Counted from the first letter of the stretch, positions 1-7,084 are shown. The stretch is 10,549 bases of DNA from Pontiellaceae bacterium (GCA_016937035.1 JAFGWS010000038.1:1-10549), one strand, 5' to 3'. Numbers and translations are program-made. Notes: generated by a model from the letters alone, not told the origin.

Positions 1-1
1 C

Positions 2-400
2 AAACCCAAAGGACATCTACAGGATACGGGGCTCGCCTGCTATTTGAACGCAATCCCATCGCCCGAGGGTCTATTGAGCAATCCAAATTTCGGCAGCATT
101 TTCGAATCGTGGGGCGTTGGCTGGATTATGCGGCAGATCCAACGAATGCCGTTGCCCCCGTCGATCTACCATTGGCGGACACAAAATCGGGCGAAGGTCG
201 ACGCCGTCCTCGACCTCAACGGAAAACTATTCCCCATTGAGTTCAAGGCATCGCATCGACTCAATAAACACGATGCGCGAGGAATACTGGCGTTCCGCAA
301 CACCTACGCCAACGCCGTTCCCGGCGTAATTATTTATGGGGGTAACGAGCCATACCGACTGACCGAGCACGCTATGGCTATTCCATGGAAGGCGGTGTAG
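2..400 (+). CDS. DUF4143-family ATPase, C-terminal fragment (5' end outside window)
   Basis: The reading frame is open from base 2, so the gene starts before the window and only its last 132 residues are seen. An internal TTG at 44 is not a credible start, because the conserved segment DTGLACYLN lies before and across it. That segment, followed by GSIFESWGVGWI, a basic stretch with YHWRTQNRAKVDAVLDL and then FPIEFKAS, is the pattern of the DUF4143 domain at the end of AAA_14-type ATPases; the D..L......F.IEFK part resembles a PD-(D/E)XK nuclease-like core. Family members are P-loop ATPases of poorly known role, often in the accessory genome. The ATPase half cannot be seen. The gene ends 148 bases before the convergent GH51 gene, and I see no link in function. 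Family call fairly sure; function unknown. Confidence 0.8.
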   Translation, partial: KPKGHLQDTGLACYLNAIPSPEGLLSNPNFGSIFESWGVGWIMRQIQRMPLPPSIYHWRTQNRAKVDAVLDLNGKLFPIEFKASHRLNKHDARGILAFRNTYANAVPGVIIYGGNEPYRLTEHAMAIPWKAV

Positions 401-438
401 CACCGCCGCCGCTGCGATGATGAATTAGTTCGCAGAAA

Positions 439-493
439 TTGGCTCGCAGAGCCAACGATGCAATGATGCAAATGTGTCGGCTCTATGAGCCGA
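439..493. repeat. Two near-identical small hairpins in tandem
   Basis: Two hairpins of the same design lie 21 bases apart: TTGGCTC-GCA-GAGCCAA (439-455) and TCGGCTC-TAT-GAGCCGA (477-493). Each has a 7-bp perfect stem and a 3-base loop, sharing the GGCTC/GAGCC core. The second differs at one stem pair (T-A versus C-G) with pairing kept. They lie between two convergent genes, just beyond the terminator that follows. Their role is unknown; they could be a small repeat family or processing/stability hairpins. Confidence 0.6.
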
Positions 494-523
494 AAAAAGC
501 ACCCGCTGTTGGACGGGTGCTTT
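493..523 (-). terminator. Rho-independent terminator of the GH51 gene
   Basis: A perfect 10-bp stem, AAAGCACCCG at 496-505 with CGGGTGCTTT at 514-523, encloses an 8-base loop. Read on the minus strand, the stem runs into six T (complement of 493-498, partly within the stem). It lies 25 bases past the stop codon of the arabinofuranosidase gene, in the right orientation. It may also slow transcription from the opposite side, but there is no T-run on the plus strand. Confidence 0.85.
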
Positions 524-548
524 GCAGAATTTAGATTTCAGCTGAAGC

Positions 549-2552
549 TTACAGCTCGATGCGGTAGAGCACGGAGCTGAGTTTGGGGGCCTTCAGACCG
601 TTCGCGATGCGAGCGCTGTCCTCTTCGGCATCCACCTGACGCTTTTCGCCCGGCACATTGTGTGCCCATTGGTCTTTGCCGGTAATCGTCCAGACGGTTG
701 CTCTGCGCGGCAGCTGAACGCCTTCGACGCTGAAGTCGAGGGTGACATCTTCATCTGTCGGGTTGACGATACTGACGGTCAGAATCTTTCCGTCTTCCGA
801 TTTGGAGGCGGCAACGTCGAGGTTCCCATAGGCGTCGGCGGGCAGCTTGATCGGAATCGGCTGCCACTGAGCGCGGTAAGTCTTGAGGACGATGCCGGTG
901 GTGTCGAATTCGGCGTCGGTCTTGGTGGTCTTGATGCATCCGATCACGTTGACGGTCTGGGCATAGTTGGCGATCTTGATCAGGTCGCTCTGGCGATACA
1001 TTTCATGAAGGGCGATCACGGATCCCAGCGCATCCTTCAGATCGTAGACGCAGCCGAGTTCGCCATACTCGTAGACGCGGTGCCAATAGTTCCACTCGTC
1101 CAGCGCGATGTGCATCGTCTTTCCGTCAAGCTCCTCGATCGTGGGCTGAAGACGGCGGTGTTCATTGGTAATTCGGCGGATCTGGTCGCGCATCAGCACG
1201 ACATGCTCCAGAACGGGCAGCTCGGGATCTTCGGTCCACGGCGTACGGCCGGAATAAAAGTGCTCGGAGAGATAGTTCATGTGGTCGCTGGACCCCTCCA
1301 TCATGCCGACCGACCACAGTAAGTTCGATGCCGCTTGATCCGGGTCATAGTCGGTGTTGATCTGGTCGACCGCGCCAACGCCGACGAGCTGGAGTTCCGG
1401 GTCTACCGCCCACATCGCGTCCGCAATTTCGTTGTGCTTGAGGATATATTGCGCAAGCTGCATGAAGCCGAGCTGCCAAGGTCCCCACATTTCGTTCCCG
1501 ACGCACCAGTATTTGACGTTGTAGGGTTCCGGATGGCCGTTATCCACACGCCATTGTCCACCGATGGTCTCGCCGCCGCTGTTGCAGTATTCGACCCACT
1601 GCGCGGCGGAATAGGCGTCGCCGAACCCGGTGTTGGCGGCAATGGCGGGTTCCGTGCCGATCTCGCGGCAAAAGTCGAGATATTCATCGGTACCGAAGTC
1701 GTTGTGCTCCACGCCGGTCCAGGCGGGATTCTTGCGGGGCGGACGACGGTCGCGGTCGCCGATGCCGTCGCGCCAGTTGTAGCCCGAGACAAAGTTTCCG
1801 CCCGGCCAGCGGTAGATCGGGGCGTTCAGTTCCTTCAGCAGCGCGATGGTATCCGGACGCATACCCCGGATATTATCGGCCGGCATAAGCGAGAGCGTAC
1901 CCACAAAAACAGCGCCTTCTTCTACGCTGACGGTCAGCGTGGCTTCATCGCTGTCCGATTTTGCTTCAAAGGTGAACGGGTATTTTTCGTAGTCGCCGGC
2001 CGGAACAATAATGGTTTCGCTGACGTCCTGCTTCTTGCCTTCTGCGTCGGCGGCAAAAGTGACGACCACTTCGCTGCGCTCATCGCCGGCGTTTTTCAGC
2101 CAGATATATCCGTCGTAGGATTTGCCCTTTTCGGTGGCAAGATCGTGCTGACGAATGGCCGTACCCTTTTCAATGCGCGGCGTAAATTCGCCGACGAAAG
2201 AGTCTTCTTCAACCATCGTGAGACCTTTAGCCTTGCCGACAATTTCCCACGGCGAGGCGCCGACGACCGGGAAATCGGTATCGAGCAGATCCTTATAGGG
2301 ATCGTAGTCCTCGGTGATCGGGAAGTAGAATTTGCGGTCTTGGAGCATTTCCGCCCAGATGCCTCCATAGATGCATCGGCCGAGGTGTTCGATAAACTGA
2401 CCGTAAATAAACGGTTCAATCGGCTCGCCGGTCTGCGAAAGGTTTAAGGTGATGTCCGTTTTCATAGCAGGTTGCTGGGCCTGAGCAAACGAGCTCGCGG
2501 CAGCGATGCTCAGCACCATTATGCTGGTAGTTACTTTTTTCATGACTTTCAT
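549..2552 (-). CDS. Secreted alpha-L-arabinofuranosidase, glycoside hydrolase family 51
   Basis: GH51 enzymes release terminal alpha-L-arabinofuranosyl groups from arabinan, arabinoxylan and related glycans by a retaining mechanism. The 667-residue product starts with a signal peptide (basic MKVMKK, hydrophobic core, AQAQ near 23-26), so it acts in the periplasm or outside. FIYGQFIEHLGRCIYGGIW (48-66) is the family N-terminal signature. Residues about 100-225 form a beta-rich insert like a CBM4/9-type carbohydrate-binding module, known from other long GH51 enzymes. The barrel resumes at YRWPGGNFVSGYNW (247-260). Acid/base is Glu354 in CVGNEMWG; nucleophile is Glu486 in IALDEWNYW. A C-terminal beta domain follows from about 560. 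A second Met three codons in (ATG at 2543) is an equally possible start; neither has a strong ribosome site. It is monocistronic, with its own promoter and terminator. Actual substrate is not readable from sequence. Confidence 0.93.
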   Translation of the reverse strand: MKVMKKVTTSIMVLSIAAASSFAQAQQPAMKTDITLNLSQTGEPIEPFIYGQFIEHLGRCIYGGIWAEMLQDRKFYFPITEDYDPYKDLLDTDFPVVGASPWEIVGKAKGLTMVEEDSFVGEFTPRIEKGTAIRQHDLATEKGKSYDGYIWLKNAGDERSEVVVTFAADAEGKKQDVSETIIVPAGDYEKYPFTFEAKSDSDEATLTVSVEEGAVFVGTLSLMPADNIRGMRPDTIALLKELNAPIYRWPGGNFVSGYNWRDGIGDRDRRPPRKNPAWTGVEHNDFGTDEYLDFCREIGTEPAIAANTGFGDAYSAAQWVEYCNSGGETIGGQWRVDNGHPEPYNVKYWCVGNEMWGPWQLGFMQLAQYILKHNEIADAMWAVDPELQLVGVGAVDQINTDYDPDQAASNLLWSVGMMEGSSDHMNYLSEHFYSGRTPWTEDPELPVLEHVVLMRDQIRRITNEHRRLQPTIEELDGKTMHIALDEWNYWHRVYEYGELGCVYDLKDALGSVIALHEMYRQSDLIKIANYAQTVNVIGCIKTTKTDAEFDTTGIVLKTYRAQWQPIPIKLPADAYGNLDVAASKSEDGKILTVSIVNPTDEDVTLDFSVEGVQLPRRATVWTITGKDQWAHNVPGEKRQVDAEEDSARIANGLKAPKLSSVLYRIEL

Positions 2553-2638
2553 ACTCGGTTAATGCGGGCTTGCGGGCCACATGGATCGGGATACACACCC
2601 CTGAGAGATCCGTCCGCGCAACAGTTTTTACTTGGGAA

Positions 2639-2667
2639 GAGATACTTAACGCCGGGGGCATTGTCAA
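2639..2667 (-). promoter_or_regulatory. Candidate sigma-70 promoter of the GH51 gene
   Basis: On the minus strand a perfect TTGACA (2667-2662) is followed after 17 bases by TATCTC (2644-2639), a weak -10 box (3 of 6). Transcription would begin near 2632, leaving a leader of about 80 bases. The -35 box and spacing support it; the -10 box does not support it strongly. Confidence 0.4.
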
Positions 2668-2728
2668 GGATGGGCAGAAAAAAGGGGAAACAGAAATGGT
2701 AGGCGCGGCAAAAAACAGGATATTTGGA

Positions 2729-2756
2729 TTGACCGTGTTGAGATAATATCTAAATT
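2729..2756 (+). promoter_or_regulatory. Candidate promoter of the small gene and possibly the iron-uptake operon
   Basis: TTGACC (2729-2734, 5 of 6 to consensus) and TAAATT (2751-2756, 4 of 6) are 16 bases apart. A start near 2763 would give a leader of about 22 bases before the gene at 2785. The -10 region overlaps the palindromic site at 2741-2760, which would suit repression. Confidence 0.4.
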
Positions 2757-2760
2757 AGAT
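2741..2760. promoter_or_regulatory. Overlapping AT-rich palindromes, candidate operator
   Basis: Two perfect odd-centred palindromes overlap: AGATA-A-TATCT (2741-2751) and ATCTAA-A-TTAGAT (2748-2760). Together they read AGAT, ATCT, AGAT in regular alternation across the spacer and -10 of the candidate promoter. A repressor could bind here. The first hexamer GATAAT equals a Fur-box unit, but the whole 19 bases match the classic Fur consensus at only about 8 positions, so which regulator binds is open. Confidence 0.4.
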
Positions 2761-2784
2761 GGCAGATCAACCAAGAGAAGAAGT

Positions 2785-2976
2785 ATGGCCGATTGCCACG
2801 AAAATGTAAAAAAGCGGATCAATGCGCTCTACAATATGCTCGTCGAGCACGACGGGTTCGGTGAGATGCGGATTGATTTTCGGATTCTGAAAAAAGGGCA
2901 GAAAGAGGTGATCGTGCACTGCGGCAAGCAGTATCGCTATGTGGTTGATGCTTCCATGCGCTGTTTAAGAGATTGA
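2785..2976 (+). CDS. Small conserved-looking protein of unknown function, 63 residues
   Basis: I do not recognise this protein. It is supported as a real gene by a purine-rich ribosome site (AGAGAAGAAG, ending about 3 bases before the ATG), an upstream candidate promoter, and a compact, foldable sequence. An N-terminal helix (residues 1-22, KKRINALYNMLVEHDG) is followed by probable strands: GEMRIDFRIL, KEVIVHCGKQY, RYVVD. Two of its three cysteines (46 and 59) lie in the second half; there is no signal peptide or membrane segment, so it is cytoplasmic. It lies 91 bases before the porin gene on the same strand, with two stem-loops but no clear terminator between, so it may be the first gene of the iron operon. 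A regulatory or metal-related role would be only a guess from position. Confidence 0.6.
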   Translation: MADCHENVKKRINALYNMLVEHDGFGEMRIDFRILKKGQKEVIVHCGKQYRYVVDASMRCLRD

Positions 2977-2982
2977 TTGCTG

Positions 2983-2997
2983 CCAGGGAGACCCTGG
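2983..2997 (+). other. Perfect 6-bp hairpin after the small gene
   Basis: CCAGGG-AGA-CCCTGG forms a short GC-rich hairpin directly after the stop codon of the 63-residue gene. No T-run follows (AGCGGTAAAAC), so it is not a standard terminator; it may protect the 3' end or be chance. Confidence 0.4.
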
Positions 2998-3017
2998 AGC
3001 GGTAAAACAAACGAGTT

Positions 3018-3054
3018 AGAATGTCGGGGACCTCGTGGAGAGGTAGGACATTTT
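3018..3054 (+). promoter_or_regulatory. Stem-loop in front of the porin gene, leader structure or attenuator
   Basis: AGAATGTC (3018-3025) pairs with GACATTTT (3047-3054; 8 bp with one G-T pair), and inside it ACCTC (3030-3034) pairs with GAGGT (3040-3044) around loop GTGGA. The structure ends in four T and is directly followed by the porin ribosome site AAGGA (3055-3059). It could be a weak terminator/attenuator or a leader controlling translation. It matches no riboswitch class that I recognise. Confidence 0.45.
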
Positions 3055-3067
3055 AAGGAAACAGAAA

Positions 3068-4123
3068 ATGAACGCAGGAAAGGCAATGAGGCTCTTGGGA
3101 GCTTTTATTACAGGAGTCGGAATCGGAAATGTTCGAGGTGAAGAGATAAACATGGAGCAGACGGTCAAAGCGAACGGGGAGAATCGGCAGCGTTCTTCGG
3201 ATGTGTTGCCGCAGATGCGCGACGCTTTGTCGTTGAGATCACTGGATTGGGGATTGTTGCTGGAAGCCGAGGGGAGTGCATCGCGGATTGGATCGGTTTC
3301 CGAAAGTGATCTGATTCTGGCGACTGCTGAATTCACGCTCGACGCTGAGGTGAACGAATGGCTCTCCGGCCACTTGGGCCTTTTGTGGGAAGAGAACGAT
3401 ACGGAAACCAACAATCTGGACGAGGCCTACTTTACGATCGGCCGGGAATTTTATTTTCAGGCGGGGCGTTATTATCTGCCGTTCGGCGACTTTTCGAGCG
3501 ACTTTATCTCCGACCCGCTCACGCTGGAACTGGCGGAAATCAATCAGAGCGCGGTACAGGTTGGTTACGGAAATGATACCTTTCATCTGTGTGCCGGTGC
3601 CTTTCGCGGAACGGATGATTCTTCCATTGAAACGGGTTACGCCGCCGCAGGTGTTTCGTTGGGCGATTCAATTCAGTTTGGCGCCTATTGGTTGTCTGAC
3701 CTTCTCGAAACCGACGGACTCTCCGGTTTGGCCGGGGGAATAAATCATACCGAAGGCGGTGCGGGCGCGTATGCCAACTTTTGCTGCGGGCCGGCAACCC
3801 TCAATGCAGAATGGGTCGGGGCGTTGTCGGAATACGAAAGCACGGCCGGAAATTTTTCTCCAATGGCCTATAATTTAGAAGCTTCTCTGGCGGTAGATGA
3901 TCGCTGGACCGTAGGGGCCAAATGGGAAGGCTCCAACGACTTCTATACCGACTCCGCCGGAGGTTCCTTATCCGGAAAGTTCCACGAATGCGGATATGGA
4001 ACGGTTATTTCTTGTGCTCTGGGAGAGCATGCGTCGGTTTCGACCGAATATTTAAGAGTGGAAGATTTAGACGATGGGGACAACGGCCATAGGGTCACGC
4101 TCCAATTCGCGTTTGAGATTTAG
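3068..4123 (+). CDS. LbtU-like outer-membrane porin for iron uptake
   Basis: This 351-residue protein begins with a signal peptide (MNAGKAMRLLGAFITGVGIG, likely cut after VRG near residue 24) and then shows alternating beta-strands of an outer-membrane barrel. The block FYFQAGRYYLPFGDFSSDF (128-146) followed by SDPLTLELAEINQSAVQVGY (148-167) is like the LbtU family of siderophore porins, named from the Legionella legiobactin receptor. The last strand, RVTLQFAFEI, suits BAM-dependent assembly. Start chosen at ATG 3068, 8 bases after AAGGA. It ends 19 bases before feoA, so porin and Feo system are very likely co-transcribed; that points to passage of iron or a ferric/ferrous chelate into the periplasm. 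It lacks a TonB box or plug domain that I can see. Five cysteines in the mature part are unusual for an outer-membrane barrel. Porin certain, substrate inferred. Confidence 0.75.
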   Translation: MNAGKAMRLLGAFITGVGIGNVRGEEINMEQTVKANGENRQRSSDVLPQMRDALSLRSLDWGLLLEAEGSASRIGSVSESDLILATAEFTLDAEVNEWLSGHLGLLWEENDTETNNLDEAYFTIGREFYFQAGRYYLPFGDFSSDFISDPLTLELAEINQSAVQVGYGNDTFHLCAGAFRGTDDSSIETGYAAAGVSLGDSIQFGAYWLSDLLETDGLSGLAGGINHTEGGAGAYANFCCGPATLNAEWVGALSEYESTAGNFSPMAYNLEASLAVDDRWTVGAKWEGSNDFYTDSAGGSLSGKFHECGYGTVISCALGEHASVSTEYLRVEDLDDGDNGHRVTLQFAFEI

Positions 4124-4142
4124 AAGAAAGCTGAGGAATGAG

Positions 4143-4370
4143 ATGAAGCTGAAGGAGTTTAAGGTCGGCCAAACAGGGATCATTACAGGGTTTTGTTCTG
4201 CGGACCCGGCATATCGCCAGAAGCTGCTGCGGATGGGCCTGAACCGAAACGCCGATTTTACCGTAGTACGCAAAGCCCCCTTCAGCGGCCCCATTGAGGT
4301 GGAAGTCAAAGGATCGCGCGTGGTTCTGCGCAGCGATGAAGCCAACGTGCTTGAGGTAGACAGAAAATGA
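4143..4370 (+). CDS. feoA: Ferrous iron transport protein A
   Basis: FeoA is a small SH3-like cytoplasmic protein that works with FeoB in Fe(II) uptake. The 75-residue product MKLKEFKVGQTGIITGF... has the family order: LKEFKVGQ, turn with ADPAYRQKLLRMGLNRNADF, basic APFSGPIEVEVKG, and the closing RVVLRSDEANVLEV. Length is usual for the family. The frame is open further upstream to 4074, inside the porin gene, but ATG 4143 is the right start: GAGGA (4133-4137) lies 5 bases before it and homology begins there. The gene overlaps feoB by four bases (ATGA), so the two are probably translationally coupled. Confidence 0.93.
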   Translation: MKLKEFKVGQTGIITGFCSADPAYRQKLLRMGLNRNADFTVVRKAPFSGPIEVEVKGSRVVLRSDEANVLEVDRK

Positions 4371-6661
4371 ACCATTTAAAGATCGCCCTCGCGGGCAATC
4401 CGAACTGCGGTAAAACCACCGTTTTTAATGCCCTCACCGGCGCACACCAACGGGTCGGTAACTGGCCGGGTGTGACGGTGGAGCGGGTCATGGGGGAATA
4501 TACCCACGATGACGCGGTGATCGAGGTCACCGACCTTCCGGGAATTTATTCCTTCTCTGCGCTCTCCCCGGATGAAGAGGTGGCGCGGAAGCATATCTTG
4601 TTTGATACGCCCGATGTGGTGATCAACGTGGTCGATGCATCGAATCTGGAGCGCAACCTTTATCTGACCACGCAGCTGCTCGAAATGAATGTGCCGGTGG
4701 TGGTGGCGCTGAACATGATGGATATGGCCAAGGCGCGCGGTATCCGTATTGAGGTCGATCATCTGGCTAAACATTTGGGCTGTCCGGTCGTGCCGGTGAC
4801 CGCCTCTAAAAAGCTGGGCATTGAGGAGCTGCGCGCGGCGGTGTCTGAAATCAGCAAATCGCATCATACGCCGAATGTGCGCGTGGAGTATGAAAAGGAT
4901 GTCGAAAAGCTGCTCCATTCGCTGGAGATCAGCCTTGCGGATACGGCGCTGAGCCACAAGGTTTCGGCCCGCTGGCTGGCGGTTAAGCTGCTGGAAAAAG
5001 ATGCGCTGGCACTGGAAATTATCGGCGCGGATAAGGCACAGCTCCCGGATCTGGATAACCAGCTGAAAAAGGTGGAACGCCTGGTGGGCGAAGATGCCGA
5101 TATGATTGTTGCCGACGGCCGCTACGGATTTATCCACGGCCTGACGCGCGATGTGACCTCGACCAGCGATACACTGCGCAAAAGCTTTTCCGATTCGGTC
5201 GATAAGATTGTGCTCAACAAGGTGCTCGGCTTCCCGGTTTTCTTCCTGGTGATGTATCTGGTGTTCGCCATTACGATGAATGTGGGGGCCCCCTTTATTG
5301 ACTTTTTCGACGGCTTGTTCGGGACCATTTTTGTGGAGGGCTTCGGCCGTCTGCTCGGTTTAATAGATGCGCCGGAGTGGCTGATTGCTATTCTGGCAGA
5401 GGGCATCGGCGGCGGTATTCAGACCGTTTCGACCTTCATTCCGCCGATCTTTTTCATCTTCCTCTGCCTCTCCTTTTTGGAGGACTCCGGCTATATGTCG
5501 CGCGCGGCGTTTGTGATGGACCACTTTCTTCGCTTTATCGGATTGCCGGGCAAGGCGTTCATTCCGATGCTGGTCGGGTTCGGCTGTAATGTTCCGGGCA
5601 TAATGGCTACGCGGACGCTGGAGAGTCGGCGCGACCGGATTCTGGCGGTGCTGATGAATCCGTTTATGTCGTGCGGCGCGCGCCTGCCGGTCTATACGCT
5701 GTTCGCCGCGGCCTTTTTCCCGAGCAACGGTGGAACGGTCATTTTCGGAATTTATCTGACGGGCATTGTGTTGGCGGTACTGACGGGGCTGCTCTTTAAA
5801 AACACGCTGCTGCGCGGCGAAGTGACCAGTTTTGTGATGGAGCTTCCGCCCTATCATATGCCGACGTTCAGCGGCGTGATGTATCACACTTGGCATCGGC
5901 TGAAGTCGTTTATTATCAAAGCGGGGAAGATCATTCTGCTGATTGTGGCGCTGCTCGGGTTCCTGAATTCGCTGGGGGCCGACGGCAGCTTCGGCAATAA
6001 CGATTCCAGAAACTCGGTGCTCAGCGCCATGAGTCGTACCGTTACGCCGGTTTTCCGCCCAATGGGGATCGAAGACGAAAACTGGCCCGCCACCGTGGGC
6101 CTCTTTACCGGGATCTTTGCCAAGGAATCTGTGGTGGGAACGCTCGACGCCATCTACAGTCAGATGGAAGAGACGGAGGCCGAAGCCTCAGCCGAAGAGG
6201 AGTCGTTTGATTTTGGACAAGGGATCGCTGACGCATTCGCAGCTATTCCGGCAGGATTTAAAGACCTCGGGCATAATCTGCTCGATCCGCTGGGGCTTTC
6301 CGGCGCAGTCGATGAGGTGGAAACGGCCTCCGATCAGGAGCGCTATACCACGATGGTGAAGCACTTTGGCGAACATGGGAGCCAGGCCGCGCTCGCCTAT
6401 ATGCTGTTTATTCTGATCTATGCGCCGTGCGTAGCCGCCATGGCCGCCATTGCGCGGGAGATCGGAATGCGCTGGATGGTCTTTGCCGTGAGCTATCTGA
6501 CGGTGCTCGCCTGGATCGTTTCTACGCTCTTCTTCCAGTCGAGCACCTTCGCTGCGCATCCCGCGTCGTCCGCAGGTTGGATCGGCGGATGTTTGGCCAT
6601 GCTGGCTGCACTGATGATCGGTCTGCGCGCAGCGGGAAACCGGGGGGCGAAAAAATGCTGA
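4367..6661 (+). CDS. feoB: Ferrous iron transporter B, GTPase and membrane permease
   Basis: FeoB carries Fe(II) over the inner membrane, driven or gated by GTP. The 764-residue protein is full length. The N-terminal G domain has G1 GNPNCGKT (10-17), G2 Thr37 in NWPGVTVE, G3 DLPG (56-59), G4 NMMD (116-119) and G5 TASK (145-148); a helical GDI-like spacer runs to about 270. The membrane part follows with two Gate repeats: GFGCNVPGIMATRT (404-417) with NPFMSCGARLPVY (431-443), and GIFAKESVVGTL (582-593) with YAPCVA (685-690). Cys407, Cys436 and Cys688 sit where conserved pore cysteines lie in other FeoB proteins. An acidic loop, EETEAEASAEEE (601-612), precedes the last membrane segments. It is coupled to feoA upstream and overlaps feoC by seven bases downstream. 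Confidence 0.97.
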   Translation: MNHLKIALAGNPNCGKTTVFNALTGAHQRVGNWPGVTVERVMGEYTHDDAVIEVTDLPGIYSFSALSPDEEVARKHILFDTPDVVINVVDASNLERNLYLTTQLLEMNVPVVVALNMMDMAKARGIRIEVDHLAKHLGCPVVPVTASKKLGIEELRAAVSEISKSHHTPNVRVEYEKDVEKLLHSLEISLADTALSHKVSARWLAVKLLEKDALALEIIGADKAQLPDLDNQLKKVERLVGEDADMIVADGRYGFIHGLTRDVTSTSDTLRKSFSDSVDKIVLNKVLGFPVFFLVMYLVFAITMNVGAPFIDFFDGLFGTIFVEGFGRLLGLIDAPEWLIAILAEGIGGGIQTVSTFIPPIFFIFLCLSFLEDSGYMSRAAFVMDHFLRFIGLPGKAFIPMLVGFGCNVPGIMATRTLESRRDRILAVLMNPFMSCGARLPVYTLFAAAFFPSNGGTVIFGIYLTGIVLAVLTGLLFKNTLLRGEVTSFVMELPPYHMPTFSGVMYHTWHRLKSFIIKAGKIILLIVALLGFLNSLGADGSFGNNDSRNSVLSAMSRTVTPVFRPMGIEDENWPATVGLFTGIFAKESVVGTLDAIYSQMEETEAEASAEEESFDFGQGIADAFAAIPAGFKDLGHNLLDPLGLSGAVDEVETASDQERYTTMVKHFGEHGSQAALAYMLFILIYAPCVAAMAAIAREIGMRWMVFAVSYLTVLAWIVSTLFFQSSTFAAHPASSAGWIGGCLAMLAALMIGLRAAGNRGAKKC

Positions 6662-6897
6662 GCGATATCGTCAAACTGCTTCAGGAGCGCGGCGGCGCAA
6701 GCTCGGTTCAGGAAATCAGTCTGGCGCTCAAGATCGACACGAGCGCACTGCAACCCATGCTCGAACTGCTTGAGCGCAAGGGAAGGATTCAAAAAATTGA
6801 ACTCCCGTGTAAAAAGAACTGCACCGGCGGCTGTGCGCAGTCGGACTGTATGACTTTTTATAAAGCGGCGGAGCCGCTCGACACTGCTTTTAGATGA
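6655..6897 (+). CDS. feoC: FeoC-like winged-helix protein with Cys cluster
   Basis: This 80-residue protein has an N-terminal winged-helix fold (LSDIVKLLQERGGASSVQEISLALKIDTSALQPMLELLERKGRIQKIE, residues 2-49) and four cysteines, C52, C56, C60 and C65, in CKKNCTGGCAQSDC. The fold plus a Cys cluster after the wing is the FeoC layout; in enterobacterial FeoC the cysteines bind an Fe-S cluster and the protein affects FeoB stability. Start at ATG 6655, inside the feoB end, after a G-rich ribosome site (GGGGGGCG), fits coupled translation. The frame is open much further upstream within feoB, but the homology is not. The last 12 residues (KAAEPLDTAFR) are encoded by a half-copy of the family B repeat, so the native C-terminus may have been replaced or extended. 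Confidence 0.82.
   Translation: MLSDIVKLLQERGGASSVQEISLALKIDTSALQPMLELLERKGRIQKIELPCKKNCTGGCAQSDCMTFYKAAEPLDTAFR
6861..6893 (+). repeat. Family B repeat half-copy forming the 3' end of feoC
   Basis: GCCGCTCGACACTGCTTTTAG (6873-6893) equals the right end of the family B repeat (compare GCCGCTCGACACCGCT in the copy at 10062 read on the minus strand; one mismatch over 16). It is preceded by a perfect hairpin, AGCGGC-GGA-GCCGCT (6864-6878). The left end TGGAGTGCG is missing. The stop codon of feoC lies just past it. Confidence 0.6.
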
Positions 6898-6949
6898 TTA
6901 CGTTGAGCGGGTCGTTTTGCGGCAGCTGCAACGGCGTCGAGCCGCCGTA

Positions 6950-6984
6950 TTTAAAAGCGCAATCAAGCTTGCGCACTCCAAAGG
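6950..6984 (-). repeat. Family B repeat, copy 1 (short)
   Basis: Read on the minus strand this copy runs from TTTGGAGTGCGC to GCGCTTTTAAA, the two conserved ends of the family. The ends form a perfect 6-bp stem, GCGCAA (6957-6962) with TTGCGC (6969-6974). The interior is the shortest of all copies. Confidence 0.75.
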
Positions 6985-6998
6985 TTGCCTGTGCGATA

Positions 6999-7049
6999 TG
7001 GAGTGCGCGGGCCCGCAGGGTTGCGGAGCAACTTGACCGCGCTTTAAAA
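6999..7049 (+). repeat. Family B repeat, copy 2 (inverted to copies 1 and 3)
   Basis: This copy starts TGGAGTGCGCGG and ends CTTGACCGCGCTTTAAAA. The ends pair as GCGCGG (7005-7010) with CCGCGC (7037-7042); inside, GTTGC-GGA-GCAAC (7020-7032) forms a second hairpin. It lies 14 bases from copy 1 in opposite orientation. Confidence 0.75.
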
Positions 7050-7084
7050 TGCGCCGGAGGCGCTGTGCCAACTGAGCGTGTTTG

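Noticed and set aside
44..400. Gene start at TTG 44 for the first frame
   Set aside because: The frame is open to the window edge and conserved DUF4143 residues precede the TTG.
1335..2447. Long open frames on the plus strand opposite the GH51 gene (also 660-1322)
   Set aside because: They mirror the codons of a clear GH51 enzyme with catalytic residues; their translations have no domain pattern or ribosome site.
2741..2760. Classic Fur box at the operon promoter
   Set aside because: Only the first hexamer GATAAT fits; the 19-base match is about 8 positions, too low to name the regulator.
4376..5137. 253-codon open frame opposite feoB
   Set aside because: It is the antisense of the FeoB G domain and is rich in His/Arg, typical of a shadow frame.
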